From: a virus
IMG/VR virus record: IMGVR_UViG_3300025327_000059
Location: 1-43,630 of that record
Length of the DNA stretch: 43,630 nucleotides
Strand: one strand, 5' to 3'
In this document: one piece after another, positions 21,919 through 29,459 of the stretch
Position numbering within the stretch: the first letter of the stretch is position 1
Layout of the letters: each line of letters opens with the position of its first letter
The notes under the pieces: model-generated
Databases searched by the model: none
Told to the model about the DNA's origin: nothing
The model's input: only the letters and a program-made list of their open reading frames with translations
Made by a program: the position numbers and the translations under genes

Positions 21919-24576
21919 ATGGCAGTAACAGATTGGAAGTTTCCTACAAGTACATTTTCTAATTCAGGCGTAGTTAACCCAGACAATGCTTGGGCTTCAG
22001 ACGATGCTCACGCAAACCTTGATACAGTAACCGATCAGGTGATTTATGGCAATTTCGGAGACTTTGGACTCCCTGCAGGGGCAGTTATTCAGGGAATTGA
22101 AGTTGAAGTTGAAGGAAAAATTACAGGAGAAGGAATCAACCACTCTGCTGATGTCTATGTGAGAATCGGCGGCGTTCTTTATTCAGGAACAAACGGAACA
22201 TGGGATCCAGATACAACTACAGACGATGTCCAAACTCTAGGAGGGGCAACTAACCTTTGGGGTGCTAGTAGTGCCGCTGTCTCTGATTTCGCAGACGGTA
22301 CTTTTAGGGTTCGTTTCACAATGACCGCCCTAAGCGTAACCTCGCTGGATTTAGACGCCTTTAAAGTAAGAGTTTACTATACCGAACCAGTAGATACTAA
22401 CTCCGAACGCCCTGCCAAAATAACTGGCAAGTCAACTTTAAACTCACAACGAAGCGCAAGAATGACAGGAGGATACTCGCAACAGGTTGCGGTTTCAATT
22501 GCTCTTGCAACTCCTGATGGTCCAATTACTGATGCTATTCTTTGGGCAAGAGAAGACAAACCCTCTGATACAGACATCACTTATTACTTATCAGCAGACG
22601 GAGGCAGTAATTGGGAAGAAGTTACGCTTGATACTCCTCATGCCTTTGTAGATCAAGGGCAAGACCTCCGTTGGAAAGCAGTTTTAGACCCTAGCTCAGA
22701 TAAATTAGAAAAGCCCACAGTTAAAGACATTATCATTTCCTATGCAGTTGGTGCTATTCCTGCTAATTCCGAAAGAGCGGCAAAAATAACTGGAACTCAG
22801 ACAACCTCAAGTGAAAGAGCCTCTAAAATCACAGGACAAGAAACTTCAAATGCCGAAAGGAGTGCAAGGTTAACTGGAACTGCCCAAGCTAACAGCGAGC
22901 GCAACGCCAAAATAACAGGTACAGATACAGCGAGCTCAGAGAGAGCCGCTAAAATTACTGGAAAACAAACAGCTTCTAGCGAGAGATCAGCAAAAATAAT
23001 TGGTACTGATACTTCCTCCTCAGAACGAAGTGCCAAAATAACAGGCAAGTTAACAACTAACAGCGAACGGAATGCAAAAATAACAGGGAAAGAAACCGCC
23101 TCAAGTGAGAGATTAGCAAAATTAACAGGACAAGCTCAGGCAAATTCAGAGAGGAGTGCGAGGCTAACAGGCACAGCAACCGCAAATTCTGAAAGACAAG
23201 CCAAAATTACAGGGCAGGAAAGCACGTCTAACGAGCGAAATGCTAAGTTAACGGGTAAAGACTCAGCTAATTCTGAAAGGTCTGCAACTCTTACAGGGCA
23301 AATCATAGATGAGCGTTCCGCGAAATTAACAGGGCAAGCTCTCACATCTTCTGAAAGGGACGCAAAACTAACAGGTAAAAATACGGCTTCAAGCGAGCGA
23401 GATACTAAAGTTACAGGAACTTTAGGGGCTAATTCGGAAAGAGCCGCGAAAATAGTAGGGCAAGCCCTCACAAACAATGAACGATCTGCAAAGATAGTCG
23501 GCACAGACACTTCTAGCTCTGAACGTTCGGCTAAAATTACAGGTCAACAAACAGCAGACAGCGAAAGAGCGGGTAAGATTACTGGAAAGGCAACCGCACA
23601 AGACGAAAGAAATGCAAAAGTTGTCGGTAAATTAACAACTGATTCCGAGAGGTCTGCGAAATTAACTGGAAAAGATCAAGCCTCTGATGAAAGAGCCGCA
23701 ACACTTGAGGGCTTTATACCTACCTTATCTGAAAGGTCAGCAAAAATAGATGGAATAACAACTGCTTCATCTGAGAGAGCCGCGACCTTAAACGGGACAA
23801 CCCATGTAATTTCCCAGCGTAGTGCGAAAATAGTCGGGCAGGAATTAACAGATGACGAACGGGCCGCTAAATTAACTGGTACAGCTTTAACAAGCAACGA
23901 GAGAAACGTAAAAATAGTAGGAAAGCAAACTGATTCCTCTGAAAGAAACGCAAAACTCACAGGAAAAGACTCTGCAACTTCCGAGAGGAATGCCAAAATT
24001 ACAGGGCAAGACTCCGCAACCTCTGAGAGAAACGCAAAAGTAACAGGGCAACAATTAACCGCAGACGAACGAAGTGCAAAGATAATTGGGAAACAATCTG
24101 CCAGCAACGAAAGAGATGCGAAATTAACTGGAACTTTAACAGATCAAGCCGAAAGGTCAGCAAGGATTGTTGGTAAAGATACTGCCGCAAGTGAGCGGGA
24201 CGTTAAGATCACAGGGTCAGCGGAAGCAAACAGCGAAAGAGAAGCAACTCTGCAAGGGCAAGCCTTAACATCTAGCGAGAGAAGCGCAAAGGTTACTGGA
24301 TATTTAACAACTCAAAGCGAGAGAGACGTAAAGATAACAGGTAAATTTTCTGCAAATAGCGAAAGAGGTGGAAGGCTTAAAGGTATCAGAACCAAAAGAA
24401 AAAGTATTTATGTTTCTCCGCGAAACTTAAAGGGGTCGGTATCTGTTGCCGCAATAAAGACAAATGTTTCAATGAGGTTTATTAGGAAATTTGAAAATGT
24501 AACAATTAGAAATTTGTCAGCCCGCTATATTGCTTTTAGGAATAAAGGAATCACAGTTGTTGCAAATAAGTTGTAG
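21919..24576 (+). CDS. Large surface protein with about forty 14-residue repeats
   Basis: An 885-residue protein. The N-terminal domain (about 1-155) is beta-rich (TDWKFPTSTFSNSGVVNP, SADVYVRIGGVLY). Two repeat units follow at about 157-180, then a second domain (190-275) with TYYLSADGGSNWEEVTL, then 39 consecutive units (about 282-820) of SSERSAKITGKxTA type. The tail is basic (IRTKRKSIYVSPRNLKG). The repeat array could form an extended stalk. Probably a receptor-binding or fibre protein, but no known fibre family is recognised. It starts one base after the previous stop without a ribosome site. Confidence 0.7.
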   Translation: MAVTDWKFPTSTFSNSGVVNPDNAWASDDAHANLDTVTDQVIYGNFGDFGLPAGAVIQGIEVEVEGKITGEGINHSADVYVRIGGVLYSGTNGTWDPDTTTDDVQTLGGATNLWGASSAAVSDFADGTFRVRFTMTALSVTSLDLDAFKVRVYYTEPVDTNSERPAKITGKSTLNSQRSARMTGGYSQQVAVSIALATPDGPITDAILWAREDKPSDTDITYYLSADGGSNWEEVTLDTPHAFVDQGQDLRWKAVLDPSSDKLEKPTVKDIIISYAVGAIPANSERAAKITGTQTTSSERASKITGQETSNAERSARLTGTAQANSERNAKITGTDTASSERAAKITGKQTASSERSAKIIGTDTSSSERSAKITGKLTTNSERNAKITGKETASSERLAKLTGQAQANSERSARLTGTATANSERQAKITGQESTSNERNAKLTGKDSANSERSATLTGQIIDERSAKLTGQALTSSERDAKLTGKNTASSERDTKVTGTLGANSERAAKIVGQALTNNERSAKIVGTDTSSSERSAKITGQQTADSERAGKITGKATAQDERNAKVVGKLTTDSERSAKLTGKDQASDERAATLEGFIPTLSERSAKIDGITTASSERAATLNGTTHVISQRSAKIVGQELTDDERAAKLTGTALTSNERNVKIVGKQTDSSERNAKLTGKDSATSERNAKITGQDSATSERNAKVTGQQLTADERSAKIIGKQSASNERDAKLTGTLTDQAERSARIVGKDTAASERDVKITGSAEANSEREATLQGQALTSSERSAKVTGYLTTQSERDVKITGKFSANSERGGRLKGIRTKRKSIYVSPRNLKGSVSVAAIKTNVSMRFIRKFENVTIRNLSARYIAFRNKGITVVANKL
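22762..24382 (+). repeat. Thirty-nine tandem 42-base coding repeats
   Basis: Thirty-nine in-frame units, nearly all exactly 14 codons, each with (S/D/A)ER, a Lys or Arg at unit position 8 and Gly at position 11. One unit is shortened (GQIIDERSAKL). Serine is written with TCN and AGY codons and arginine with CGN and AGR in irregular alternation. Confidence 0.92.
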
Positions 24577-24587
24577 AGTGTTATAAT
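24560..24587 (+). promoter_or_regulatory. Promoter before the protease-capsid gene
   Basis: TTGCAA (24560-24565), a 16-base spacer and the extended -10 TGTTATAAT (TATAAT at 24582-24587). It lies over the end of the repeat gene. The leader to the ATG at 24677 is about 83 bases and holds a terminator-like hairpin. Confidence 0.65.
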
Positions 24588-24613
24588 TATTTTAATAGTA
24601 CAAGAGGCCATTG

Positions 24614-24666
24614 AGCCCTTTATTACCTAGCAAGAGTCCTAGAGACCGCTAGGGGTAAGGGCTTTT
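24614..24666 (+). terminator. Terminator-like hairpin in the capsid leader
   Basis: AGCCCTT...ACCTAGC (24614-24631) pairs with GCTAGGGGTAAGGGCT (24648-24663), then TTTT. It either ends upstream transcription or acts as an attenuator, since it lies between the capsid promoter and the capsid ATG. Confidence 0.6.
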
Positions 24667-24676
24667 GTCGCGTTAA

Positions 24677-26476
24677 ATGGACAAAAAACTAATTAGAAAA
24701 AATTTCATAGTACAGATTAAAGACCTTGGTGAAGGAATTATTGAGGCGGTTGTCGCTAGCGATTCAGTAGACCGCCATGGCGAAGTAATTGATATTAAGG
24801 GTTTAGATATCAAGAGATTTAAAGAGAATCCTGTTATTCCTTGGGCGCATAACTACGACGAACCTCCTATCGCAAAAGCAATTTCAATCAGGAAAACACA
24901 AGACGGCAAACTTATTTCCAAGATGGAGTTTGCTATTAACATTTCTAAATTCGCAAGACAGATTTACGATCTTTACAAAGGAAAGTTTTTAAGGGCTTTT
25001 AGCATTGGTTTTATTCCTCTTGAGATGGACGGGAACATTTATACAAAATCTGAACTGATCGAGTATTCAGCAGTTCCAATCCCTGCTAATCCAGATGCTC
25101 TAGCAATGGCAATGAAAATGGGAATTGATTTAGAAAAAGTCAAGGAAGGGGGTGACAATAAAATGGATGACGACAAAGACCAAAAAGACCAAGACGGCGA
25201 AGACGAAGACGACGCTGATGACGACGCTGATAAAGGCGAAGACAAAAGCGAAGGAGACGGAAACGCCGCAGGTGACCCAGACGCGGGCGAAGGTGATGGT
25301 GACGACGATGCTGGCGATGACGCTGATGACAAAAAAGGCGATGAAGCTAAAGATCAGGGTCAAGTGCTTGCTTCTATTAAAGCTGTTAAAAAACAGATGT
25401 CAGAAATGGGTAAAACCTTGAAAGCGATGGATAAACCTATCAAAAAGTTTATCTCTCAAAGTAAAGGTGGAGTCATAATGGCAGGAGGAGAGCCAATTTC
25501 TAAAGAAGAGAAATTGAAGCTATGGCTTAAAGCTATGGTTACAAAAGACTTCTCCGAATATAAGGAAGTGATCGCTAAGGACGCAATGGATACGAGTACA
25601 GGAGTAGGTGAAGCTACTCTACCTCCAACTGAATTTATCGCAGAGATAAGAAGGTTAGAGGAACAGTACGGAGTTGCTCGTAGATTCGCTGATGTCCGAT
25701 CAACAGATCGTACTTCCATCACAGGCATAAAAGGCAACGCTGATGTTTCGATTTACGAGACAGCAGAAGCAGGAGTAAAGACAGGGACGAAAGTCACTTA
25801 TTTGCCTTTTGAGCTCACTTTCAAAAAGTTTGCCGCAATCGCTCCTGTAACCGATGAGTTGCTAGAGGATTCTGCAGTAGCCATATGGGCTGATCTTACT
25901 TCAAGATTTGCCAGAGCTTACGCCAAAAAGGAAGACGAACTCGTCTTTACTGTAGCCGCAACGGGTATCATAAACCTTGGCGGGGTTGCACCAATCGCCA
26001 TAATTGGTGATTCTATCGAAGATATCACATTCGATGAGGTAAACAGAGCAATCTATTCCGTTCCAACTCCTTCGATGCAGAACGGACGTTTTTACTTCCA
26101 CAGGACAATTCTCGGCGTATTGCAGAGAATTAAGGACACTCAGGAGAGGTACATACTTACTCCAGGGCCAGATGGTCCAGTAAGCGGTACACTTTGGGGC
26201 GTTCCTTACGAACTAACGGAGGTACTAACAAGCCTCGACAATGATGCCGCTGGTACACCTTTCATAGTGTTTGGTGATCTTAAGAATACAATCTTGGGAG
26301 ACCGAACAAGGATGACAGCAAAGATATTTGATACTGGTTCAGTTGTTGATGCTGACGAGGAAGATTTAAACCTTCTAACTCAGGACGCTCAAGCTATGCG
26401 TGTAGTTAAGCGTTTCAACGCATTAACAGTTTTTGAAGAAGCTTACGCTGTTATATCGACAGGAGGTGCCAGTTAA
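24677..26476 (+). CDS. Prohead protease - acidic linker - major capsid protein fusion
   Basis: A 599-residue protein. Residues 1-150 are an HK97/U35 prohead protease: SVDRHGEVID, the catalytic His58 in WAHNYDEPP and Ser109 in AFSIGFIPLE. Residues about 158-228 are almost only Asp, Glu, Lys, Gly and Ala. A helical delta-like region follows (229-265). Residues about 280-599 are an HK97-fold capsid protein (LPPTEFIAEIRRLEEQYGVARRFADV, FKKFAAIAPVTDELLEDSA). The usual three functions (protease, scaffold, coat) are in one chain. Two in-frame internal ATGs (25163, 25478) have SD-like sequences upstream and could give scaffold-coat and coat alone. Confidence 0.93.
   Translation: MDKKLIRKNFIVQIKDLGEGIIEAVVASDSVDRHGEVIDIKGLDIKRFKENPVIPWAHNYDEPPIAKAISIRKTQDGKLISKMEFAINISKFARQIYDLYKGKFLRAFSIGFIPLEMDGNIYTKSELIEYSAVPIPANPDALAMAMKMGIDLEKVKEGGDNKMDDDKDQKDQDGEDEDDADDDADKGEDKSEGDGNAAGDPDAGEGDGDDDAGDDADDKKGDEAKDQGQVLASIKAVKKQMSEMGKTLKAMDKPIKKFISQSKGGVIMAGGEPISKEEKLKLWLKAMVTKDFSEYKEVIAKDAMDTSTGVGEATLPPTEFIAEIRRLEEQYGVARRFADVRSTDRTSITGIKGNADVSIYETAEAGVKTGTKVTYLPFELTFKKFAAIAPVTDELLEDSAVAIWADLTSRFARAYAKKEDELVFTVAATGIINLGGVAPIAIIGDSIEDITFDEVNRAIYSVPTPSMQNGRFYFHRTILGVLQRIKDTQERYILTPGPDGPVSGTLWGVPYELTEVLTSLDNDAAGTPFIVFGDLKNTILGDRTRMTAKIFDTGSVVDADEEDLNLLTQDAQAMRVVKRFNALTVFEEAYAVISTGGAS
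25147..25165 (+). promoter_or_regulatory. Possible internal start 1 (acidic linker plus coat)
   Basis: GGAAGGGGGTG is followed by in-frame ATG 25163 (MDDDKD...), at codon 163 of the fusion. This would give a protein of about 437 residues lacking the protease. Confidence 0.4.
25464..25480 (+). promoter_or_regulatory. Possible internal start 2 (coat protein alone)
   Basis: AAAGGTGGAG is followed five bases later by in-frame ATG 25478 (MAGGEPIS...), at codon 268. The product would be about 332 residues, the normal size of an HK97-type coat protein after loss of its delta domain. Confidence 0.45.
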
Positions 26477-26490
26477 TGGTAGCTCAACAT

Positions 26491-26535
26491 AAAAAAGCCT
26501 TACTTTAACCTTGGCGGGAACAGGTAAGGCTTTTT
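26491..26535 (+). terminator. Rho-independent terminator after the capsid gene
   Basis: AAAAAAGCCTTAC (26491-26503) pairs with GTAAGGCTTTTT (26524-26535). It works on paper in both directions and ends the capsid transcript. Confidence 0.85.
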
Positions 26536-26550
26536 GTATGGTAAAATGTG

Positions 26551-26602
26551 TATAATGAACTTACTAAGGTATTTGCATCGGGCAATTTTAAATAGACCTG
26601 CC
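26551..26602 (+). promoter_or_regulatory. Promoter -10 and leader hairpin before the connector genes
   Basis: TGTGTATAAT (TATAAT at 26551-26556) without a clear -35, then a leader with GGGCA (26580-26584) able to pair with TGCCC (26599-26603). ATG 26617 follows. Confidence 0.5.
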
Positions 26603-26616
26603 CAATCAAAAGAAGA

Positions 26617-27225
26617 ATGGCAAAATACACAGAGCAAGCGAAAGTTGAAGCCTATCTCCAAAGAGCCCTCACAGAGCAAGAGAGCGCAATCCTCGACGAC
26701 ATAATCTCAGTAGTTTCAAGAATAATATCTAAGTATTGCAATAGAATTTGGCGTGGCTTAGATGAGGAATTAGACGAATATACAGATGAAAACGAGCAAA
26801 GGATATTTGACGGCAACGGACAACGTGAGCTTCACTTAGACGAATTTACTTCAATTGAATTACTTGAATTTTTAGACGGCTATGGTGATCTTCTTGAAAC
26901 GATTGATGCTACTGACTACGTTACTTATCCGCTTAATACAAGCTACAAGAACTCAATTTTACTTAGATTTAGACGTTTCCCGTCTAGTGTCGCTAGAGTT
27001 AGGGTTACGGCTAATTTCGGCTCAGGAGAAGCCCCAGACGAGGTTGTAGCGACTGCTAGTGCCTTAGTAGGCGAATATATCACTAGAGCCTCTCAGACGG
27101 GCGATTATGCCAAGGAATCTATTGAAGGCTACGCTTATGAGCTTAAACAAAATACAGGCGAAGAAGGCTCTAAAGCTCAAACGATCTTGAAAGACTTAGA
27201 CAGTTTTCGAAAACTATTGCTTTAA
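26617..27225 (+). CDS. Head-tail connector (HK97 gp6 / SPP1 gp15 type)
   Basis: A 202-residue protein. ALTEQESAILDDIISVVSRIISKYCNRIW at the start is the helical core of the adaptor family that binds under the portal. The middle is beta-rich, and the end is helical (TASALVGEYITRASQTGDYAKESIEGYAYEL). Position after the capsid gene agrees. Confidence 0.85.
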   Translation: MAKYTEQAKVEAYLQRALTEQESAILDDIISVVSRIISKYCNRIWRGLDEELDEYTDENEQRIFDGNGQRELHLDEFTSIELLEFLDGYGDLLETIDATDYVTYPLNTSYKNSILLRFRRFPSSVARVRVTANFGSGEAPDEVVATASALVGEYITRASQTGDYAKESIEGYAYELKQNTGEEGSKAQTILKDLDSFRKLLL

Positions 27226-27226
27226 C

Positions 27227-27568
27227 ATGGGACTAATTACTCACATATTGACTCAGACTTGCTCTATTGTTGACACTACCCAAGATATCTACGGGGATCA
27301 AAAAAAAAATAGTGCAACGGAATACCCCTGCCGCTTCCGCGAAATAAAAGGACTCACAGCTTTTGGCATTAACAGAGAAGATTTAGATGCTGATGCTATG
27401 GTTTGGTTTGAGCCAGATGTTCCAGTTAGTGAAGGTACAATCATAAAGTTTGGAGATGACTATTATCGAGTGATCGGGATTGTTACAGCCAGACGACTTG
27501 CGGGGTCAACTGTTTACTTTATTAAATGTTCTCTTGAAGCACACAAGGAGGTTCCAGATGGGAGTTAG
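27227..27568 (+). CDS. Head completion / stopper protein
   Basis: A 113-residue small beta-barrel protein: QTCSIVDTTQDIYGDQKK at the start and VSEGTIIKFGDDYYRVIGI later, a pattern shared by head-tail joining stoppers (SPP1 gp16 / HK97 gp7 type). It starts one base after the connector gene. Confidence 0.7.
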   Translation: MGLITHILTQTCSIVDTTQDIYGDQKKNSATEYPCRFREIKGLTAFGINREDLDADAMVWFEPDVPVSEGTIIKFGDDYYRVIGIVTARRLAGSTVYFIKCSLEAHKEVPDGS

Positions 27569-27917
27569 AATTGTAAATAAGATAAATGAATTTGTCGTTA
27601 AAAACGCCTTTGCCGCAGATCGGGCTCTAGGGCATATGGCAATAGACATTGAAAGGATCGCTAAATTAAAAGCACCTTTTTTGACAGGCGCTCTAAGATC
27701 GTCAGGACGCGGGACAAAAGTTGCGCCATTAAAACACAAAGTAGAATTTAATATCGAGTATGCCTCATATCAGGAGTTTGGTGGGGACGGCAAACGGGTA
27801 GTCAGGCGTTATTCAAAACCAGGCACAGGCAAACTTTATCTAACTAACGCTGGCAAGGAAATAACTAGGAAAGCGGTTGATTATTTTAAACGGGAGGTTG
27901 CAAACATAAGAGTATGA
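27558..27917 (+). CDS. HK97 gp10-like tail/neck protein
   Basis: A 119-residue protein from ATG 27558, behind AAGGAGG. Typical gp10-family core: AIDIERIAKLKAPFLTGALRSS, EFNIEYASYQEFGG, and a closing helix. In other siphoviruses this protein lies between stopper and tail terminator and helps head-tail joining. It overlaps both neighbours. Confidence 0.8.
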   Translation: MGVRIVNKINEFVVKNAFAADRALGHMAIDIERIAKLKAPFLTGALRSSGRGTKVAPLKHKVEFNIEYASYQEFGGDGKRVVRRYSKPGTGKLYLTNAGKEITRKAVDYFKREVANIRV

Positions 27918-28312
27918 TCCTTGAAGATTTAGCAGTCTATTTAGAAGAGGAAACTGAATTAGACTTAATTGCTACTGGTAATTTGTTTATAGGCGAATTG
28001 CCCGTAAAAAAAGTCAATTGTGTTTCTATGGTCTATGTTCCGTCTGAGCCTCCTAATTCCGCGTTAGATGTTTTTTACCAACAGATTGATTTCTGGTCAA
28101 GATATCAAAATGCAGATGATTCCTATAATATGCTCAAAGATATTCAGACTGAACTGCACCAAAAAGTAAGTTGGGATTTAGACAACTGGCACATTTACCT
28201 TGCTCACTCTGTTTCAGGAATTGAAGACTTTGGCAGAGACAATGAAAGAAACAAACTACACAAGCTCACAATGCGTTTTATCTTTAGACCGATTGCGGGC
28301 GATTTCTCTTAG
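27914..28312 (+). CDS. Tail terminator-like protein
   Basis: A 132-residue protein: an N-terminal helix (ILEDLAVYLEEETEL), then LFIGELPVKKVNCVSMVYVPSEPPN, and DVFYQQIDFWSRYQNADDSYNMLKDIQTELH. This matches minor capsid/tail terminator proteins (ring at the tail top). It ends just before the strong tail-tube promoter. Confidence 0.75.
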   Translation: MILEDLAVYLEEETELDLIATGNLFIGELPVKKVNCVSMVYVPSEPPNSALDVFYQQIDFWSRYQNADDSYNMLKDIQTELHQKVSWDLDNWHIYLAHSVSGIEDFGRDNERNKLHKLTMRFIFRPIAGDFS

Positions 28313-28343
28313 TTGACAAAAGAATTTTTGTTTGTGCTATAAT
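28313..28343 (+). promoter_or_regulatory. Strong promoter of the tail tube gene
   Basis: TTGACA (28313-28318), a 19-base spacer and an extended -10 TGCTATAAT (TATAAT 28338-28343). ATG 28354 is ten bases on, without a ribosome site, so a leaderless or very short-leader mRNA is expected. Confidence 0.75.
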
Positions 28344-28353
28344 TTATTTAGAT

Positions 28354-28827
28354 ATGTCAGTAACAGATTTCCACATAGGCGCTGGCGACATTTCGATTAA
28401 CGGCGAAGACATTGGTCACACTACTCCTAACGGAGTTGTAATCACTTACGAACCTAACGTACATCAACACCAGAGCGGTCAATGGGGGACGACCCCAGTT
28501 AAGGCTTCTATAATTGGAATCAACGTATCCCTCGAAATAGAAATAGCAGAATCCACTTTAGACAATCTTGAAAGAGTATTGCCTGGAATTACCAGAGCAG
28601 GAGGCAGAATCCAAATAGGCGGGGAAGCTGGCAGAGAAGTTGTCGGCAAGAGCCTAGTCCTTACTCCTTTTGACGGAACGGAAGCATGGTCATTTTACAA
28701 AGTCGTTCCGACAAGCGCAGTAGAAGTAGCCTACCAAGTTGAAAACGAGAGGGTTTACAAAGTAACTCTCACAGCTTTGGTAGACGAAACAGCCCCAGAA
28801 GCAGAAAATATCGGCTACGTCTCCTAA
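28354..28827 (+). CDS. Major tail (tube) protein
   Basis: A 157-residue beta protein: VTDFHIGAGDISINGEDIGHTTPNGVVITYEPNVHQHQSGQWGTTPVKASI, then INVSLEIEIAESTLDNLERVLPG and KVTLTALVDET. This resembles tube proteins of siphoviruses, which stack as hexamer rings. Its own strong promoter and its place before the chaperone support the call. Confidence 0.85.
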   Translation: MSVTDFHIGAGDISINGEDIGHTTPNGVVITYEPNVHQHQSGQWGTTPVKASIIGINVSLEIEIAESTLDNLERVLPGITRAGGRIQIGGEAGREVVGKSLVLTPFDGTEAWSFYKVVPTSAVEVAYQVENERVYKVTLTALVDETAPEAENIGYVS

Positions 28828-28836
28828 GCCACTTAG

Positions 28837-28845
28837 TGTTATAAT
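28837..28845 (+). promoter_or_regulatory. Extended -10 promoter, leaderless type
   Basis: TGTTATAAT (TATAAT 28840-28845), no -35 visible. ATG 28852 begins after six bases, exactly where transcription would start. Confidence 0.6.
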
Positions 28846-28851
28846 CGCATT

Positions 28852-29459
28852 ATGAGTGATGATATCCTTGATTTAGATATATTAGTTCCCCCTTCAAAAA
28901 CGATTAAAGTAGGAGAGAAAACCTTTACAGTTAAACCCGCAACAATTCGCCAGTTAGCTGAAATTGCCAAACTTGAAAGAGAGCTTAATAATAATAAAAC
29001 AGACGAAACAGCCGCAGTAGAATACTATAATCTTTTAGAGGTGATGATTCCTGGCATCAAAGAAGTAGAATTAACGCCTTTGCAGTTATTTAACATTTTG
29101 CAGTTTGTGAGGGACATGGGGATTCCAGAAAATATACCAGAAGTTGAAAAGCAATTCTCGCCTAAAAAAAAAGTAGCCTTGCCGAATCAATTGCCTACTT
29201 CCTCCATTTCTACCCAGGATACACCATTGAAATAATCTTAGACGAATACGTTGAGAGATTTTATCGCTTTCTAGAATACGCCTTGCAAATTGACAAAGAA
29301 GATCAGGTGCAAAGAATTATCGCTTCTTCTTATCCTCACGTCTCTAAAAAAGACCAAAATTCAATAATGAGAGCTTATACTAACTTAAAGGAAGTCGATA
29401 GTGATAGAATTAAATTAGATAGAGTAAGAGCAAAACGCATTCTTATGGGAGGTAAATAA
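28852..29459 (+). CDS. Tail assembly chaperone, with -1 frameshifted long form
   Basis: The zero frame (28852..29235, 127 residues) is a gpG-type chaperone: SKTIKVGEKTFTVKPATIRQLAEIAKLE, LFNILQFVRDMG. At 29164-29172 there are nine A (CCT AAA AAA AAA GTA). A -1 slip there opens a frame of 95 more codons to TAA 29457-29459 (SSLAESIAYFLHFYPGYTIE..., then YVERFYRFLEYA), giving about 202 residues. This is the G/G-T arrangement of lambda-like tails; both forms guide tape measure folding and tail assembly. The extension ends on the ATG of the tape measure gene. Confidence 0.9.
29164..29173 (+). other. -1 ribosomal frameshift slippery site
   Basis: Nine A followed by G, read as AAA AAA AAA G, lets both tRNAs re-pair after a one-base slip. 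The -1 frame downstream is open for 95 codons while the zero frame stops at 29235. Confidence 0.85.

Noticed and set aside
22797-24190. Long antisense frames in the repeat gene (hydrophobic VILALRSE-type repeats)
   Set aside because: They mirror the sense repeats; the absence of stops comes from the repeat composition.
22762-24382. CRISPR-like array from the regular 42-base period
   Set aside because: The period is entirely coding, all parts of the unit recur, there are no unique spacers, and no cas genes exist.
25039-25421. Several frames on both strands over the acidic linker
   Set aside because: Caused by the GAC/GAT/GAA-rich low-complexity coding sequence.
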